A DNA stretch of 64,000 nt from Puntigrus tetrazona (taxonomy: Eukaryota > Chordata > Actinopteri > Cypriniformes > Cyprinidae). Shown piece after piece: positions 9,986 to 23,099 of this stretch. A program made the position numbers and the translations under genes. Numbering within the stretch: the first letter of the stretch is position 1; every line of letters begins with the position of its first letter. The stretch covers positions 929,001 to 993,000 of the forward strand of contig NC_056699.1 of assembly GCF_018831695.1 (NCBI RefSeq), given 5' to 3'. The notes beneath the pieces are model-generated. The model was not told the DNA's origin, made no database searches, and saw only the letters and a list, made by a program, of their open reading frames with translations.

Positions 9986-12165
9986 GGGTGTTGGTCATCC
10001 ATGCTCTCCTCTTGATTGTGTTTGTGTGTTTCTTGTGTGCTTGCGGTGTTCTCAAGTTTCCTTAATGGTTCCCAGGATGCATTGTGGCTGTGGCGGGGGG
10101 AGCTCAATGAGACATATGAGATGCAGCCCAGCGAAGGATATGGCCATCATTGACATCTTCTACAATTCATATCCTCAGCCATTGCAGAGAATGTACACAT
10201 CAGTAAACACCTTTTCGATTTGTGCATTAGACGCTAACAGCATTAGGAAGTTGGAATCGCAGGTGATGGAACCCGATTGTTCCATTAGCGTAACGTTTTT
10301 GTGCCATTTTTCCAAAAGAACCATTATAGCGCACACATTCTCTCTCAATAACCTTTCCTCTTTCCCAGGAGGCTCCAGCTTAAGCATGGAAAAACTTTTC
10401 TACATAGTTCACGGGGTTTTTTTTTTTTTCTACCATAATCGCACAGAATCAGCATTATTCTGGTCAGAGGTTTGCTCGATATCTTTGTAGAAACTAATTA
10501 AACAAAGTCGGTGCATCAGATGTGGATGGATGGCTTTTTAATGATGTCAGCTGAAGTGAATATGCAAGCGTTCCCGCGCCAATGGCAGATTGCAGATTGA
10601 TTTTCCTAGGGTGTCATTACATATTATTAAAATCTCACGCACCGAGTGAGGAGAGTGTTGTTGAAGACACTGGATTAGATCGCCGCATCTTGCAGACCGT
10701 ACATTCACAGCAGTCTAATTCAACAAGGCATCTTCTAGAATTGTGCTTCAACTTTTCAGTGCTTTTCTAACTCATAACATTTATTGCATTACTGACGGAA
10801 ACTTAGTGAAAGAGACAAACTGTAATTAGTGGAAAGTAATGAGATTTATGCTGTTACTGTAAGTACACAGAATAAGTGACTGGAGTTCATATTTTATGTA
10901 ATGGACTGTAAAATTGCATAGATTTACAGCCATATCAGGAGTTGAGAAAAAAATAATGAGATTACTGTCTTTTTATATCTGCATTGAAGTTGTTTAATAA
11001 TTGATGAGAATTTATACAATTATTTAATGAAATTGAAAGTATATTAAGTTAATTTAGAACTGCAATTTAATTAATTTTCTAATATATTTTCAATGAAATT
11101 TCATGGCATGAAGGTGAGTATGATTCAAAAATGGTTGAACGGTCCCTTTAAATATGGAGTGTTTTGACCTGGACCATAAAGCATCCACCTAGCAACGGCA
11201 TAGTAACATGCAAAAACTTTTCAGAGCAACGTCTGAGCAGTCAGGTGTCATAGCGGAGGGTTTATTAAAAACAAAAAGTCTAGTTGGCTTTACATTTGTT
11301 TCTTGTTTTATTTATTGGTCTTTAAAGTATTTTGAGTTCAGCGAGCCCATATAAAGTCTCTGTCTTATGATTTCATCATCTTGACACTGGCATCATGTAT
11401 AATTTTAATTGATTACATCAAGATTTTGCAGCCTTTTCAAACAGGATGTTCTTATTAGCTCTTGTTGATGTTGTATGTTCCAGTCTGTGTAATTGTTTTA
11501 AATGTGTATACACAGTTTATACACTCCACGTCAAATCGAAATTTTTTCTTCATGCATATGAATGGCCACTGTCCCGCTGCAGGAGTCCGTTCAGTTCATG
11601 GGTGTAATGCTACCCCTCTCCTGCAGGCCCTTGGTGCCGATCCGGTCCAGGCTCCGGCTCAGGGTACCATTGATTTCCCAGCACAGGCTGGACGGCCCGC
11701 GCCAGATAAGAAGAAAGCGGATGGAAACGCCGTCTCTCTGTCGGCCCTTAGTCTGTCCCGCTCTGACGGCCTCTGTATCTCAGTCCGAATGATTACATGT
11801 GAAGCTATTTATTTCTTTATTTTTGCGTCTGCCGTAAAGATGTCATTTCAGAGTTTAAGCTCTCATATCCGTGATAATATGATATAGCGTGATATCTTTT
11901 GGAAACACAAGCAGGTTTATCTGTCGGTGTATTTTCAGCCATATGAAGTTACCCATAAGCACCTGCAGAGGGTGTTGCAGTGTCACATGATACACTGCTC
12001 TGACACACCGGCATCAGTTTCTTATTATCCACTGTTCCGGGATCAGCTGAACAGCAATCCCAGATGGGAATCATCATTGTTTTAGCATTAGAGATGACCT
12101 CAAACCAGATCAGATACTTCAACTCCCAGCACAATTCATTTTAATGATTTTTGCTCAAATATGAG
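9986..12165. other. Mostly single-copy non-coding sequence
   Basis: About 2.2 kb. A 168-codon plus frame (9984-10490) ends in a poly-T-encoded Phe run and has no domain. 10780-11110 is AT-rich. 11560-11790 is GC-richer and open in two plus frames at once, with no recognisable protein. No RNA gene is seen. Confidence 0.45.
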
Positions 12166-12166
12166 C

Positions 12167-12570
12167 TTTTTTTTTTTTTTTGAAAGAGATGACTACTTTT
12201 ATTCAGTACGCTTGCATTAAACTTAACTACATTTAAGATGTTGGGAACGATTTCTATTACAAATAATTTTCTATTCTGTACATCATCCTGAAAAATAAAA
12301 TATATTACGGCAGCACGGTTTTAAATGTTGCTAATGATCAGATACATTTCTTGAGGAAGCAGATTAGAGCGTATTAGAATGATTCTTGAAGGATCATGTG
12401 ACACTGGAATAACAATGATGAAAATTCACCTCAATCAATTACACTTTAACATATATTTACATAGAAAACAGTCATTTTAAATTGTACAAATATTTCACAA
12501 TTTTGGCTTTATTTTTGATCAAAGTCTTGCCGTCGTAGGGGGCCCAAGAGTCTCAAAAACATAAAAAAGT
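12167..12570 (+). repeat. Interspersed cyprinid-type repeat, copy E (with poly-T at left)
   Basis: After a 15-T run, the family at 1561 recurs: GCTAATGATCAGATACATTT, GATTCTTGAAGGATCATGTG, and a tail with CACAATTTTGGCTTTATTTT. The right end reads AAGAGTCTCAAAAACAT as in copy C. Confidence 0.75.
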
Positions 12571-12879
12571 CATGTTTATAATGGTTATAAGTATGAAAGT
12601 TTAATGCTGAACAACAGATTGCCTTGCATTAGTTTTCTGTAAATAATCAATTTCAGTAATTGCATCTCATTTGTGGCAAACAAAAGGAAAGAAAACCACA
12701 AATCAGATGCCTTCTTTATCTCATTTGTCTCTCCTGAGAGCTGTAGCATTAAACGCATCTCAGATGTTTCTCTAAAAAATCACATTGCTCTGCTCAGATA
12801 TAGCATGAATACCGTATGTAATCAAAAGTCTGAGATTCTGAGCTAATATCAACATGCCTATTTCTATTCTGTATTTTTT
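12571..12879. other. Non-coding sequence, nothing recognised
   Basis: AT-biased single-copy sequence with no exon-like or repeat structure. Confidence 0.45.
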
Positions 12880-13480
12880 TTGGAACATTTGCTGTTGAGA
12901 ATGTTGCAGCCACGATGGCCAAACACGACTCGACAAATTAAAAACCTGATGTCACGTCTAAAAATTTGTTTAGAGCGGAACGAAAATGATCTGATTTTAA
13001 ACAAAATCTCATTTTCCATTTCAAACGAGCTGAAACCCAAAGATCAACTGAGAGCGAGATGGAGTGAAACAATGTCTCTCTTGGCTCGTCCCCGGGGGAG
13101 AAGTGAGACCCTTTTAAGTGCTGTCTCTCTCTTCCTCCTGTCTTCCAGCCCTTCATCCTTCTCTCGGCTCGCTGACATCCTATCAGGCTCAGCGGCCCGG
13201 CAGTCGATAGCCCATTAGTAAATAAGGGATGCATAATTTATTAAATATGCTTCAGATACATATTTCAGCCTTGGGTTTCCAGTCATATCTCTTTGAGGAG
13301 TTGGGCTTTAATTAGGGTCTCCAGCAGGGGCGTCTCGCTCAAGTGTCTGTGAGTAACGGCACTCTGGACTGTCTCTGGTGACAAGGACGTTAAGAGGGAA
13401 TGAGGGTGATTTGGTGGAGATTTGGCTCGTTGTCAGAGCGTCCTGTCGTTTGCAGCCTCTGGTAATAATATACCTGCTCA
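12880..13480. other. Single-copy block, candidate conserved non-coding DNA
   Basis: Less AT-rich than its flanks, with TAAT-rich words (GCATAATTTATTAAATATGC, GCTTTAATTAGGGTC) next to GC-rich stretches. Both strands carry ~100-codon open frames that do not read like proteins. I infer a possible regulatory element; this rests on composition only. Confidence 0.3.
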
Positions 13481-14965
13481 AACCACTGTATGTCGGGTTT
13501 AGATGCTGGTGTGCTGCTGTCTGAACCAGATTTGTTAACTAGCTTAAGCATCAGGACTTGCTTGGTCCATATTCACATTTCTGTGAACTCATGCAGTACA
13601 AAAAACGAAGATACTACTATTATCTATGAACACTTTAGTTTCACTAAATTATACATCACTAAATTACACAATTTACATGTTATAAATTTTCAGTTTACAG
13701 TAATGAGATGTGATTAGCATAATCTCACAATATAAAAATATGAATTATTTAGATTCACATTACTTTAATACTTTACAATTTTTTACATACAAATTCTACC
13801 ATCTAAAAACACTTTACAGTGTATATATGTATATATGCATAAAATTACAATGAACTTGAATAGAGTCAAAAAAACATTTTCATTTCAAAAAGTAATTTCT
13901 TTCAATTTTGTAGTGAAATATGACCCACACATGTTTTCTATACATACTGTATGTGTTTGTAGACTAGGCACACTTTTACAGATATGAATAATATGAATAA
14001 TATGAATGTGCTTTGACTATGTATTCCAGTCTTCGTTCATTCCACTTGGTGATTTACAAATAGGGAAGATCAGTGCTTTGTCGGCCCTCACTTTACACAG
14101 TTCCTCGTTCAGGACCCTCATTATCAGGCCACCCCGCCTGGCGTAACCTCTCTGACATCGGCCACAAGTATGCGCAATATCTCCATCCGATTTCTTTTGA
14201 GTTGGAGCCGACTTACCAGCCGTATTCTGACTTAAAGTTCTAATGCTCATGTCTTTAAGAACGACCTTTTCTAGGAGCAATTGAAGTATTGATTTAATAC
14301 TCGTAAATGAAAATCATCCTTGACATATTGTTACTGAAGCATCTGACAGCATAAAGAGGGAGAAAAAGCAGAGCTTCAGAAGAGAGCGCCATCAAAGAAA
14401 AGAAGCAGTAAAGAGAACAAGACAGTTACAGTCTTTTTTATCTCTTCCTTAACCATGTGACTAAAAATCAATCTGCAGATTACATCTTCACCCACTGTGC
14501 AAAAGGTGACAATTAGTAGACCCCCGATGTTCAGCACCCCTGTTCCTTCAGGAATGCCAAATTGCCCTTTTGTTACTCAGGATATAAAGTTGAGGTTTAC
14601 GAGTCGATAATGGTCAAACATTGCATTCAATTGTATCAAATTGTGAGGTCTCAGAGGCTGGCTGCAGCTTTGCGCCTGCAAGCCACCGGAGCAGAAGGCA
14701 AGCAAATATTATCTCGAAAAAACTCCCAGTCGAGTCGAGCGGCGAGAACGAGCAACACGTGCTTTCCATTTGAGCCCTTTCACCCCGGCATCAAAGATGC
14801 GGCATATGCTGGAAGTGTAAACACAGAGGCCCAGCATCCCTCCAGCAGATCATGTGTCCCTCTCATCTCCTCTCATCTGTCTCAGCACCTTCTCGCTGCT
14901 CTTAGCTGCAGGACTAAACCTCTGCTAATGCTCTTTACAACTTTTAGAGGTGAGAGATGTGTAGC
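13481..14965. other. Non-coding sequence, nothing recognised
   Basis: 13600-14030 is AT-rich with TATATGTATATATG words. The 87-codon minus frame (14017-14280) and the 164-codon plus frame (14562-15056) have no domains; the latter runs into a repeat fragment at its end. Confidence 0.45.
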
Positions 14966-15050
14966 GCTAAGGGATAGTTCAGCCAAAAATAACAATTCTG
15001 CCATAGTTGACTCACGCTTGTGTTGCTCCAAACCGCTTTCCTATGAAAGC
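14966..15050 (+). repeat. Interspersed repeat fragment
   Basis: GGGATAGTTCAGCCAAAAAT then TTGCTCCAAACCGCTTTC is a diverged fragment of the TTCACCCAAAAATGAAAATT-type repeat seen at 1055-1265. Confidence 0.6.
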
Positions 15051-15109
15051 TCATAAGAGGAAAAAGACATGCTTTGGTAAATCCTAATTATGATATAGTC
15101 ATGTCGACA

Positions 15110-15540
15110 CCGTGAAATAAAAAGTCATAATTATGACAAAAAGTTAAAAAATTATAAGAAGTTGAAATCATGACAGAGTCCAAATTATGAGATTATGACA
15201 AAAAGGTAAAACTTTACAATAATGTTTATTAGTTAACATGAACTAAGACTGAACAGTACCTCTGGAGGATTTATTGATCTGTTAATGTGATTTACTAATG
15301 CATCATTAAAAGTTGTTTTTGTTAACACTAGTTATTCTGTAATAAACGTGTGGATCATTGTTGGTTCATGTTAGTTAATGCATTTACTACTCTTAACAAA
15401 TGGCATCTTATTGTCCATTTTTACCAAAAATTATGCCAAAACTGTGACTAGCATAAGTGAAATTATTTACATAAAATCCCAAATTATGACAAAATGTCTA
15501 AATTCTAAGATAAGAAGTCATTATGTCAAAAACACTTTCA
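15110..15540. repeat. Degenerate AATTATGAC tandem repeat, interrupted
   Basis: Words such as AAGTCATAATTATGACAAAA, CAAATTATGAGATTATGAC and CCCAAATTATGACAAAATG occur on both sides of the insertion at 15205-15425. This is a short-unit degenerate tandem repeat split by a transposable element. Confidence 0.6.
15205..15425 (-). mobile_element. Non-autonomous DNA element with short terminal inverted repeats
   Basis: The left end GGTAAAACTTTACAATAA pairs with the reverse complement of the right end, GGTAAAAATGGACAATAA (14 of 18 matching). The interior carries GTTAACATGAAC and GGTTCATGTTAGTTAATGCA, related to the element at 5689. It is about 221 bp with no coding capacity. The flanks are A-rich on both sides, so a target-site duplication cannot be called. 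Confidence 0.65.
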
Positions 15541-17440
15541 AAATATAAAATAAAAACTTATATAAAAATTATATCTTAATATTTCATCATTGTCTTAATT
15601 ACACCACAAAGTAAAGGAAATAAATAACTATATTTATCTTCAAAAACAATGCGGTGCAAACGGCGCTTGTTTTAATATTACATGTGTTCTCTGTCTGTAA
15701 TATATGCACTATACCGGCTCTGCTCAGTGTGTGGTATTTGCATAATGTCTCCAGCGTCTGGTGTCACGGTTCCTCTTTAATTATGACCTCTAGCCCTGAC
15801 AGGACAAAAAGGGACGAGCAGAGTCCCTTGCCCAACCTTGTGGTTTTGCGATTGTGTGTGTCAGGCTTAAACAAAGGTGCAGAAATGTAGAAGTGAAATG
15901 AGAAGTGTGGAACAGTTTGAGGTTTTTAACATTTCTGTTGTTTTGAGTTTGACACCGAGCCAGAGTGTCTGATTAAACCACAGCTCCCGTCTATTCTGAT
16001 GGTCACCGCAGATTTGAGGTGCAGATCTCGCTCTCAAGGCAGAAGCACAGATCTTACTGAAATAAAACGCGCGTCTCTTCTACAGTAAAGAAACTTTGAG
16101 CTCATATTTCTCAGCAGAAGATCTCAATATGAACATGTCAAACAAGCTGGGCTGCTTTGTATTCGTTTTATAGCTAACTAGTGATTCCCATTTGTCCACA
16201 GGAATTTTAAGAGAAACATTTCTATAGGAGAAATACAAAGCTGAGGTCTTCTGCATTCCTCTTTGGCTCATTTTCCCGCACTGTCACGGTTCCTAAAACA
16301 ATCCCAGTAAACAGAAAAAGCTCTGCGTTGCCTTGGAGACGATACAGTATGTGTTTGTGTTTGTTGTGCGTTGAAGGTTGGGTTTGGTTTATTGTTTATG
16401 AGTTTAGTTCAGTTCCGCAAACAAAAGCGAACGCTCGCTCGAATCATCTCTGAGCTTTGTGATGAAAATTCCCTGAGCAATTAAACAAACACACACACAC
16501 ACAGATACTTCCTGTTGTTTAATGGTAACGGTAAATGGTAAGTAATAAACAAAGAGACGACTGAATGCCAGGAGAGTCATTAATGAAGTCCCCTGTGTGT
16601 GAACCAACGGAGCTTCTCTTTCTTTACCCATTTCTTTTCTTTCTGTTTTCATTTTATGCTCTTTTTCTCACCTTTTCTTTCTTTAAAAACCGAACTAACG
16701 GGTCACTAATCGTCATGTAAAATAAATCAGATTATTTGATGAGAACTGTTTGAGATCTCTGACATTAAACTCAGCATTTGGAGACACATGTGAGGTTACT
16801 AGGGCTGTATTTTCTCTGGAGAGTCTCCCTTTGTTTTCCCTTCAGTCCTGTTGATGTTTAGGATGAAGAAGAGACGTCACCGGTGATTTTTCTTCTGTGC
16901 GTTTCTGTATGGTTGTTTACAGCAGATGAGGTGGACACCATGTGATTTCTCCAAACCAGAGGAACTAATAGCATCGTGTGACTCATAGGACGGTTACCAG
17001 CAGCTTAAACAACTAATCAACAACAGATTCAGACTGATACGAGTACTTACGCTGAGAACAGACTGCACTGCGTTATGCAAACGAGCTGTAGTATTTTTAA
17101 AGCCCCTGCTCTTAATTTGATGTCAAACCGCAGGAGTAATTATTGCATTTGTTTTTTTCCTCTTGGATTTTACAGCCTGTTGTTTTCTGGTGAAAGGGAA
17201 CAAATTGCATCCATTCAGCTTTCCGAGTGTAAAGTGATTCACAGTCTGCACACTCACACTCATTTAGCACAGATTTTATCAGCACGCCGTTTCCCATAAC
17301 ATACAATTTAAACAGTTCTTTTTATATCTACTACCCAGTTGTTATGATCTTTCAGAAACCTTTACCTTAACAAATGGTATATATTTAATACATTTGTTTA
17401 TTAATAAGTATGTAATTAGGTAGTATAAGTACATTATATA
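15541..17440. other. Single-copy non-coding sequence
   Basis: Contains a short (CA)n at about 16487-16502. Short open frames at 15654, 16080, 16404 and 17075 lack domains. No RNA gene is recognised. Confidence 0.45.
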
Positions 17441-17445
17441 TATAT

Positions 17446-17472
17446 AGTGTGTGTGTGTGTGTGTGTGTGTGT
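17446..17472. repeat. (GT)n microsatellite
   Basis: About 13 GT units following a short TA run. Confidence 0.95.
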
Positions 17473-17539
17473 TGTAGTGCTTTTGTAGTAAGTAATGAAA
17501 AATTACATAGAATATATAACAATAAAAATATAGTAATAT

Positions 17540-17615
17540 ATGTGTGTGTGTGTGTGTATCAGTATGTGTGTGTGTGTGTGTATGTGTGTGTGTGTGTATC
17601 AGTGTGTGTGTGTAT

Positions 17616-17662
<47 letters not shown>

Positions 17663-17923
17663 TGTGTATCAGTGTGTGTGTGTATCAGTGTGTGTGTGTA
17701 TGTGTGTGTGTGTGTGTATCAGTGTGTGTGTGTGTGTGTGTGTGTGTATCAGTGTGTGTGTGTGTCAGTGTGTGTGTATCAGTGTGTGTGTGTGTGTGTG
17801 TGTGTCAGTGTGTGTGTGTGTGTGTATCAGTGTGTGTGTGTGTATCAGTTTGTGTGTATCAGTGTGTGTGTGTGTGTGTGTATCAGTGTGTGTGTGTGTG
17901 TGTATCAGTGTGTGTGTGTGTAT

Positions 17924-17959
<36 letters not shown>

Positions 17960-18131
17960 ATCAGTGTGTGTGTGTATCAGTGTGTGTGTGTGTATCAGTG
18001 TGTGTGTGTGTATCAGTGTGTGTGTGTATCAGTGTGTGTGTATCAGTGTGTCAGTATCAGTGTGTATCAGTGTGTGTGTGTATCAGTGTGTGTATGTGTG
18101 TGTGTGTGTGTATGTGTGTGTGTGTGTGTGC
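17540..18131. repeat. Compound GT / TATCAG array
   Basis: About 590 bp of GT runs of varying length, broken more than twenty times by TATCAG or TCAG. The interruption spacing is irregular, roughly 8-30 bases. All three plus frames stay open (Cys-Val repeats with Ser and Ile), an artefact of the repeat. The regularly returning TATCAG suggests amplification of a GT-plus-TATCAG unit and not random decay of a pure GT tract. Confidence 0.9.
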
Positions 18132-19205
18132 GCAGACTCTTTTAACTGAGATGCATCATCTGAAAGCTTCTGAAAGTTAGTTTTGAAATATTTAGGTTAG
18201 GCCATTTATAAAATTATCTTCATGGAACGTAATCTTTATATAATACCCTAATGATTTTTAATATAAAAGAAAAATAGATCATTTTGATCCATACAATGAA
18301 TTGTTGGATATTGCTACAAATATACCTGTGCTAGTTTTGACTGCTTTTGTGCTCCAGGCTCACATATATGTGTATTTGTATAAAAAGTAATTAGTACAGT
18401 ATAAGTGTATCAATAAATAATATTAAAGTATATACTAAAAATGCATATTGTTTATATATAATAATAATCATTTATTTGCTATACCAATACTATATTAATA
18501 ATTATATTCATTTTATTATATACGTATGTCTATATAATTATACTCAAATAAAAGTACTTGTTTTAAACCGTTACATAAACAAATGAAATTGGATTTCTTG
18601 TTTTAGCACTGTAGTTAACAGTATTACTACCATTAACATGTTTTTGTACCATGGTGGTAATGCCATGGTATTCTTTCTAGTGTAAAAGCACTAGTAAATG
18701 AATATGTTGCTACCTGATACACGTAAAGATGGCATTTTAACACGAGGTCACTCTGTTATTTCATTTAACGTCTATAGATGGCGCTCCAGACCCAGAAGGT
18801 TCTTGTTCCTCCTCAGCTGTGGGTCTGCAATCGAAGCAGATGAAATCTATAATCTTGAGAAAAACCAAAACTCCGGACTGATATGATCCAGATTCCGCGG
18901 CCTTTTTGTGATATTTTCCAGAGCACATTATATCATAAAGCTGTAGTTCATCATGTGGGCATTAAAACGGCGGATTGCTTAAGTGAGTAAGACGTTGGTT
19001 CATGGTTTATGAGCAGTGACTTCCAGCTGGATTTGTAGGTGTGAGAGACTCATTTCCTAAGCGTTGATGATGCAGTTATATTCTGTTTATGCCCCTACAT
19101 GAGTAACAGACTATGGAGAATTAATTTCCACAGTGAATCACAGCTTTCCAGAAAACATCAAAGTCTGCTCAAGTTGTACTCATGAAGAATTACTGTATTA
19201 CTTTT
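18132..19205. other. Non-coding, AT-rich left half
   Basis: Includes a TACCATGG-type short palindromic motif pair at 18648-18672 (GTACCATGGTGGTAATGCCA). Nothing gene-like is seen. Confidence 0.45.
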
Positions 19206-19207
19206 TG

Positions 19208-19259
19208 TGTGTGTGTGTGTGTATGTATATATCTATATATATATATATATATATATATT
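19208..19259. repeat. (GT)n then (TA)n compound microsatellite
   Basis: About 7 GT units followed by about 15 AT/TA units. Confidence 0.9.
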
Positions 19260-21594
19260 AGATTATTATAATGTGACCTTTGGTCCTTGGTCTGTAATAT
19301 TATGCCACTGTTCACCTGATAACTAGTTTATTCAGATAAACTCAATAAGATTAACAGTGTGAGGCAGTTTCTTAAGAGAACAAGTTAACTAAAGGATCAG
19401 CTCTAGACTAAGCTAACGTGGAAATGTACTGTAGCTGTTCTGGTTTATGGGAAGGTCATAAATATATTGTGGTTACTTTATGCTGATTTAGCAGAAATAA
19501 AAATTCCATCTCAGTTTGTGTGCTACAGAGATGTCTGGCCATAAACATAACCACCAGCCATTATTACTCACTGCTGTGGTCGACTCTCACTAACAGCTCA
19601 AGCCATGTGGAGGCCTTCCCTGACTGACCTTGGGAAATTACATTTTATTTATATGCAATATACAATATATATATATACAATATACAATTATATACACGAT
19701 GAAATGACTTATTATGACTTATTAAGTTAACCCAATGTTTCTATTACATTTTAAGTCACTGAATAATGATTGTTTTAGTGCTAGACCTATTCAACCACGC
19801 TTGTGCTTTTTAATTTAAATATAACTGTTTTCTACAACGAACACATTTACACTGATTATAAGCAATCTGATTATATATAATTTGCAAAAGCAATTCTTCA
19901 AATAAAACTAAATGAATAATAATAAACTATGCTATGATTTTTGGAGTGGAGCAATCTGAGCCTTTATGTGTGGCGAATAATTTATTAGTTTCTGTTAAAA
20001 CTACTCAAAAACAAAACAGAAAACAGAAGCATGTGCGTTACTGGCAGGTGCTCGACAAAAAAAACACACGTGAGCAAACCAGAGCTCCAGAAATGTGATG
20101 TTAAGTTAAAACCACGTCATTCAAATATATACGTCTTACATCTAGCCTTAAAGTTTCCCTGGGAAACAAACAGAAGCCATATTTCAATTTCAGCACTGGC
20201 TTACGGTTGGCTCCGCATGTTAAACTGCTTTGATACAGGAAGTATTTTAACAATCTTCACCTTTAACGTATATCGTTGTCGTCATATTTTTGTTCTCTTC
20301 TATTTCTCTTCTAACTTCTCTTTTCAGTTGCAGTGAAATAGCCGAGTTCCTCTTTCCAGCGGTCTCATATCAGAAGCCACTCCTATGCAGAAGAGCGGTG
20401 CTGCGTTACAAAACCTAGCTCTGATCTCAGGTCAGTCAGATCACTCTCATCTACAGGAAAGAAGAAAATGGCTTTCACAAGGCTTCAATTGTTAGCGATA
20501 ACAGACCACAGCGATGAGTAATAATGGTTAGCGGTTGTAATGTTCAATTACCAAATTTATTTACCATGCTAGACACTAAAATTATAATATTATGATTAAA
20601 AAAAAACATTTATTAGTTTATTCAAAACTGAGTTTTCGTAATGCGCAGACATTTTATACGCAATTCATAAATATAAATATAAAATTTAGGTCTAGATTTT
20701 TTTTTTTATTTGTTTGGTGATTTTATTTGTTTATTTATTTGTTTGGCATGCTCTGTGTGCCATCCATCCTGGATTAAAAACAGTCTGAAACTGGTTAGAG
20801 TTGGTCGGGCTGGTTTTGAGCTACTAGTCAATGAGTTAAACCACCTAAACTCTAACTTAAACAGGCTAGGAAATGACTTATATATATAACATTTAAAGTG
20901 TATGTAGATATGCTTTACTGCTGTGCTTCCAATCAGTCTCTTATGAGGTAATGTTTGAGATAGAAGTTAGCTGCCTGTGTAGGGCGTGACAGCAGGCAGT
21001 GCACTAGGCAGTGTGCTTGTTATGATTTGTTTCACATTGATTGATATTTGAAAGATATAATATCGGTCTGTGGCTGAGCTTCATGGGAACTTGTGGTCAG
21101 GGGCACTGTGTGTGTGTGTGTTGTGAAATCGTGGGTTTCATCATAGTAAAACAGACATTGTTCGCCTGCGTCCTCTTTGGCTTCATGGGCAACCGCTTCC
21201 ACCACAAGCCTCTGTTTTCCAAAACATCTCAGATCAGACGGAGCGTCCCAAACGCCTCCTCTTCCAGTTTAACATCTGATCTGAGATCGGCCGTCCTCTC
21301 TTCAGCCTCACGGTCAGTTCGTATGTGAAGTCATGGCTTACCCTAGATAAGGCACTAACTTTACTTATCAATTATGAAGCGAAGTGGAGAGGAAAAACAC
21401 ACACGGCTCTCTCCACTTCACACTGTCTTCTCAAATTCCCATCATCTGTCTCTGCTCCGGCCCTCAGCTATTAGTCCTCTGCGGCCAGACATGTGCAGCT
21501 TGTTTTGCATTTTAGAGGAGAAAAGTTTGAAATCTGTAATAATAGATCAGTGCTGTTATTGTTAGCTTAAACCGAAACTAAAATGTTTTTTGTT
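19260..21594. other. Single-copy non-coding sequence
   Basis: Open frames at 20031, 21041 and 21374 are short and domain-free. 21180-21330 is GC-richer. No exon is recognised. Confidence 0.45.
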
Positions 21595-22330
21595 CATCAA
21601 AATTAAGCTGAAGTAAAAATAATATTCGATGAAAAATTTAAAGGAAGCGTTGCCTTGACAATCAACTGAAATGTAAATGAATAAAATTAGTAAATTAAAA
21701 TATGAACTGAAATATTCTATGAATAGAAAATAGAATAAATATATATAAAATATAATAGAATATATATTAGAAAAAAATAATATAATATAATAGAAAAAAC
21801 ATTGTACAACTGCAAAACAAAAAACTTCTAAATATTAATAAAAGGTATGACACGAAATATTATTAAATGCTTACAATTTATGATGGATTTCAAAGAGAAA
21901 AAATGTGATAAAGTATTTATGCTGAAGTTAAATGAACGTAACATGAAATATTATATTTATAAAATATAACATAACATAAAATATTAAAAATAACAATCTA
22001 ATAAAAATGACAAATGGGCAAAAAGCTTCAATTGAAATTAAAACGTAAACTATAAATAGAAGTTCATTCAAAATATGAATAAATATTTAACTATATAATA
22101 ATGAATAATAATAAAATTGCTCTTGTCATTTATAATGGATTTTATATTTTAATAGAAAAAAAATCTTAATTGACTCTTGAAAATATTAATAAGTGTTACA
22201 ATAGTATATAATGCTAAAATAAGTAATAGGCACAGGTGGAAATTTGTAAAACTTTGGGTAAAATTAGATAAGAATTTATTTCTGTCCAAAAGTAATAAAC
22301 ACAGATTATTTAACAGACTTTACTGGTTTT
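21595..22330. repeat. AT-rich block with diverged repeat words
   Basis: Recurrent words such as AACTGAAATGTAAATGAATA, GAAGCGTTGCCTTGACAAT and ATGATGGATTTCAAAGAG. The TTGCCTTG(G/A)CAA core also occurs at 43425, 43700 and 55670, so part of this is a dispersed family in reverse orientation. Confidence 0.55.
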
Positions 22331-23099
22331 AAAACGCTTCAAACACACCCTGTGATATAGCTAAAGAAGATGAAGCACTACTGTTTAGGTGTGATTGTTG
22401 ATTTATGAAGGATGTGTGTGATGTGACCCCGATGACTTCTGGGTAATTCACGGTTCCAGTAAACGGGCCGATCTGTTATGGAAATCTGCTGAGCGGCACA
22501 AAGCGTCTTTTCTGTCCAAGTTAACATTCAAATGAAGGTGCTTCTCTTTGACTCCTCTTTTTTATTCAGTCTGCTTTATCTCTTTATGTCTTTTGTTTTT
22601 CAGAGCAGCTTTATCATTGAAGCCGATGTAAGTGAATTTAGACTGAAGTTTCTGAAACAGACTCTCTGTCTGTGTCTGCGTTCTTAGCTGGAAGTTGATT
22701 TATCTAAAATGGGATTGCCAATGCAAAGAAGAGTTTATATTAGCATGCTTCAGCTAAAGAGGAGCCGTGAAATTAGCCGTGCATTGCTTATGCATGTGGT
22801 GTGAAAGCTGTAACCCGTTTATATGACTGCTGATGTTAGGTGTGTGAAACTGAACGTGTAGCGTTGAACTGTTTAGTGCTGCATGCTATTTTATTAGACT
22901 TTGTCAAATGATGCAGGCATTCTGCTTAAGGCACAATTTTCAGACTCTGTCTTTGTTAAAACTGATTTGAGTCATTTTTTATACAATATCTGTATGTGCA
23001 TTTCATTCTTTATTTGGATTAGAAATATTTTATTATACGTTTCTAAAAGCGTTTGTGGTAAATGTAATATATTTGATAATCCAAAGCTTTAATTACATG
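22331..23099. other. Non-coding sequence, nothing recognised
   Basis: Ordinary single-copy sequence; no exon or RNA gene seen. Confidence 0.45.

Noticed and set aside
9984..10490. 168-codon plus-strand open frame
   Set aside because: Includes a poly-T-encoded Phe run, has no recognisable domain, and overlaps a domain-free minus frame.
14562..15056. 164-codon plus-strand open frame
   Set aside because: No domain, and its end runs into a dispersed repeat fragment at 14966.
17540..18131. Regularly interrupted repeat that superficially resembles a CRISPR array
   Set aside because: The recurring unit is low-complexity GT, the interruptions are identical TATCAG and not unique spacers, and the genome is eukaryotic.
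17449..18180. Frames up to 243 codons of Cys, Val, Ser and Ile
   Set aside because: Artefact of the GT/TATCAG array.
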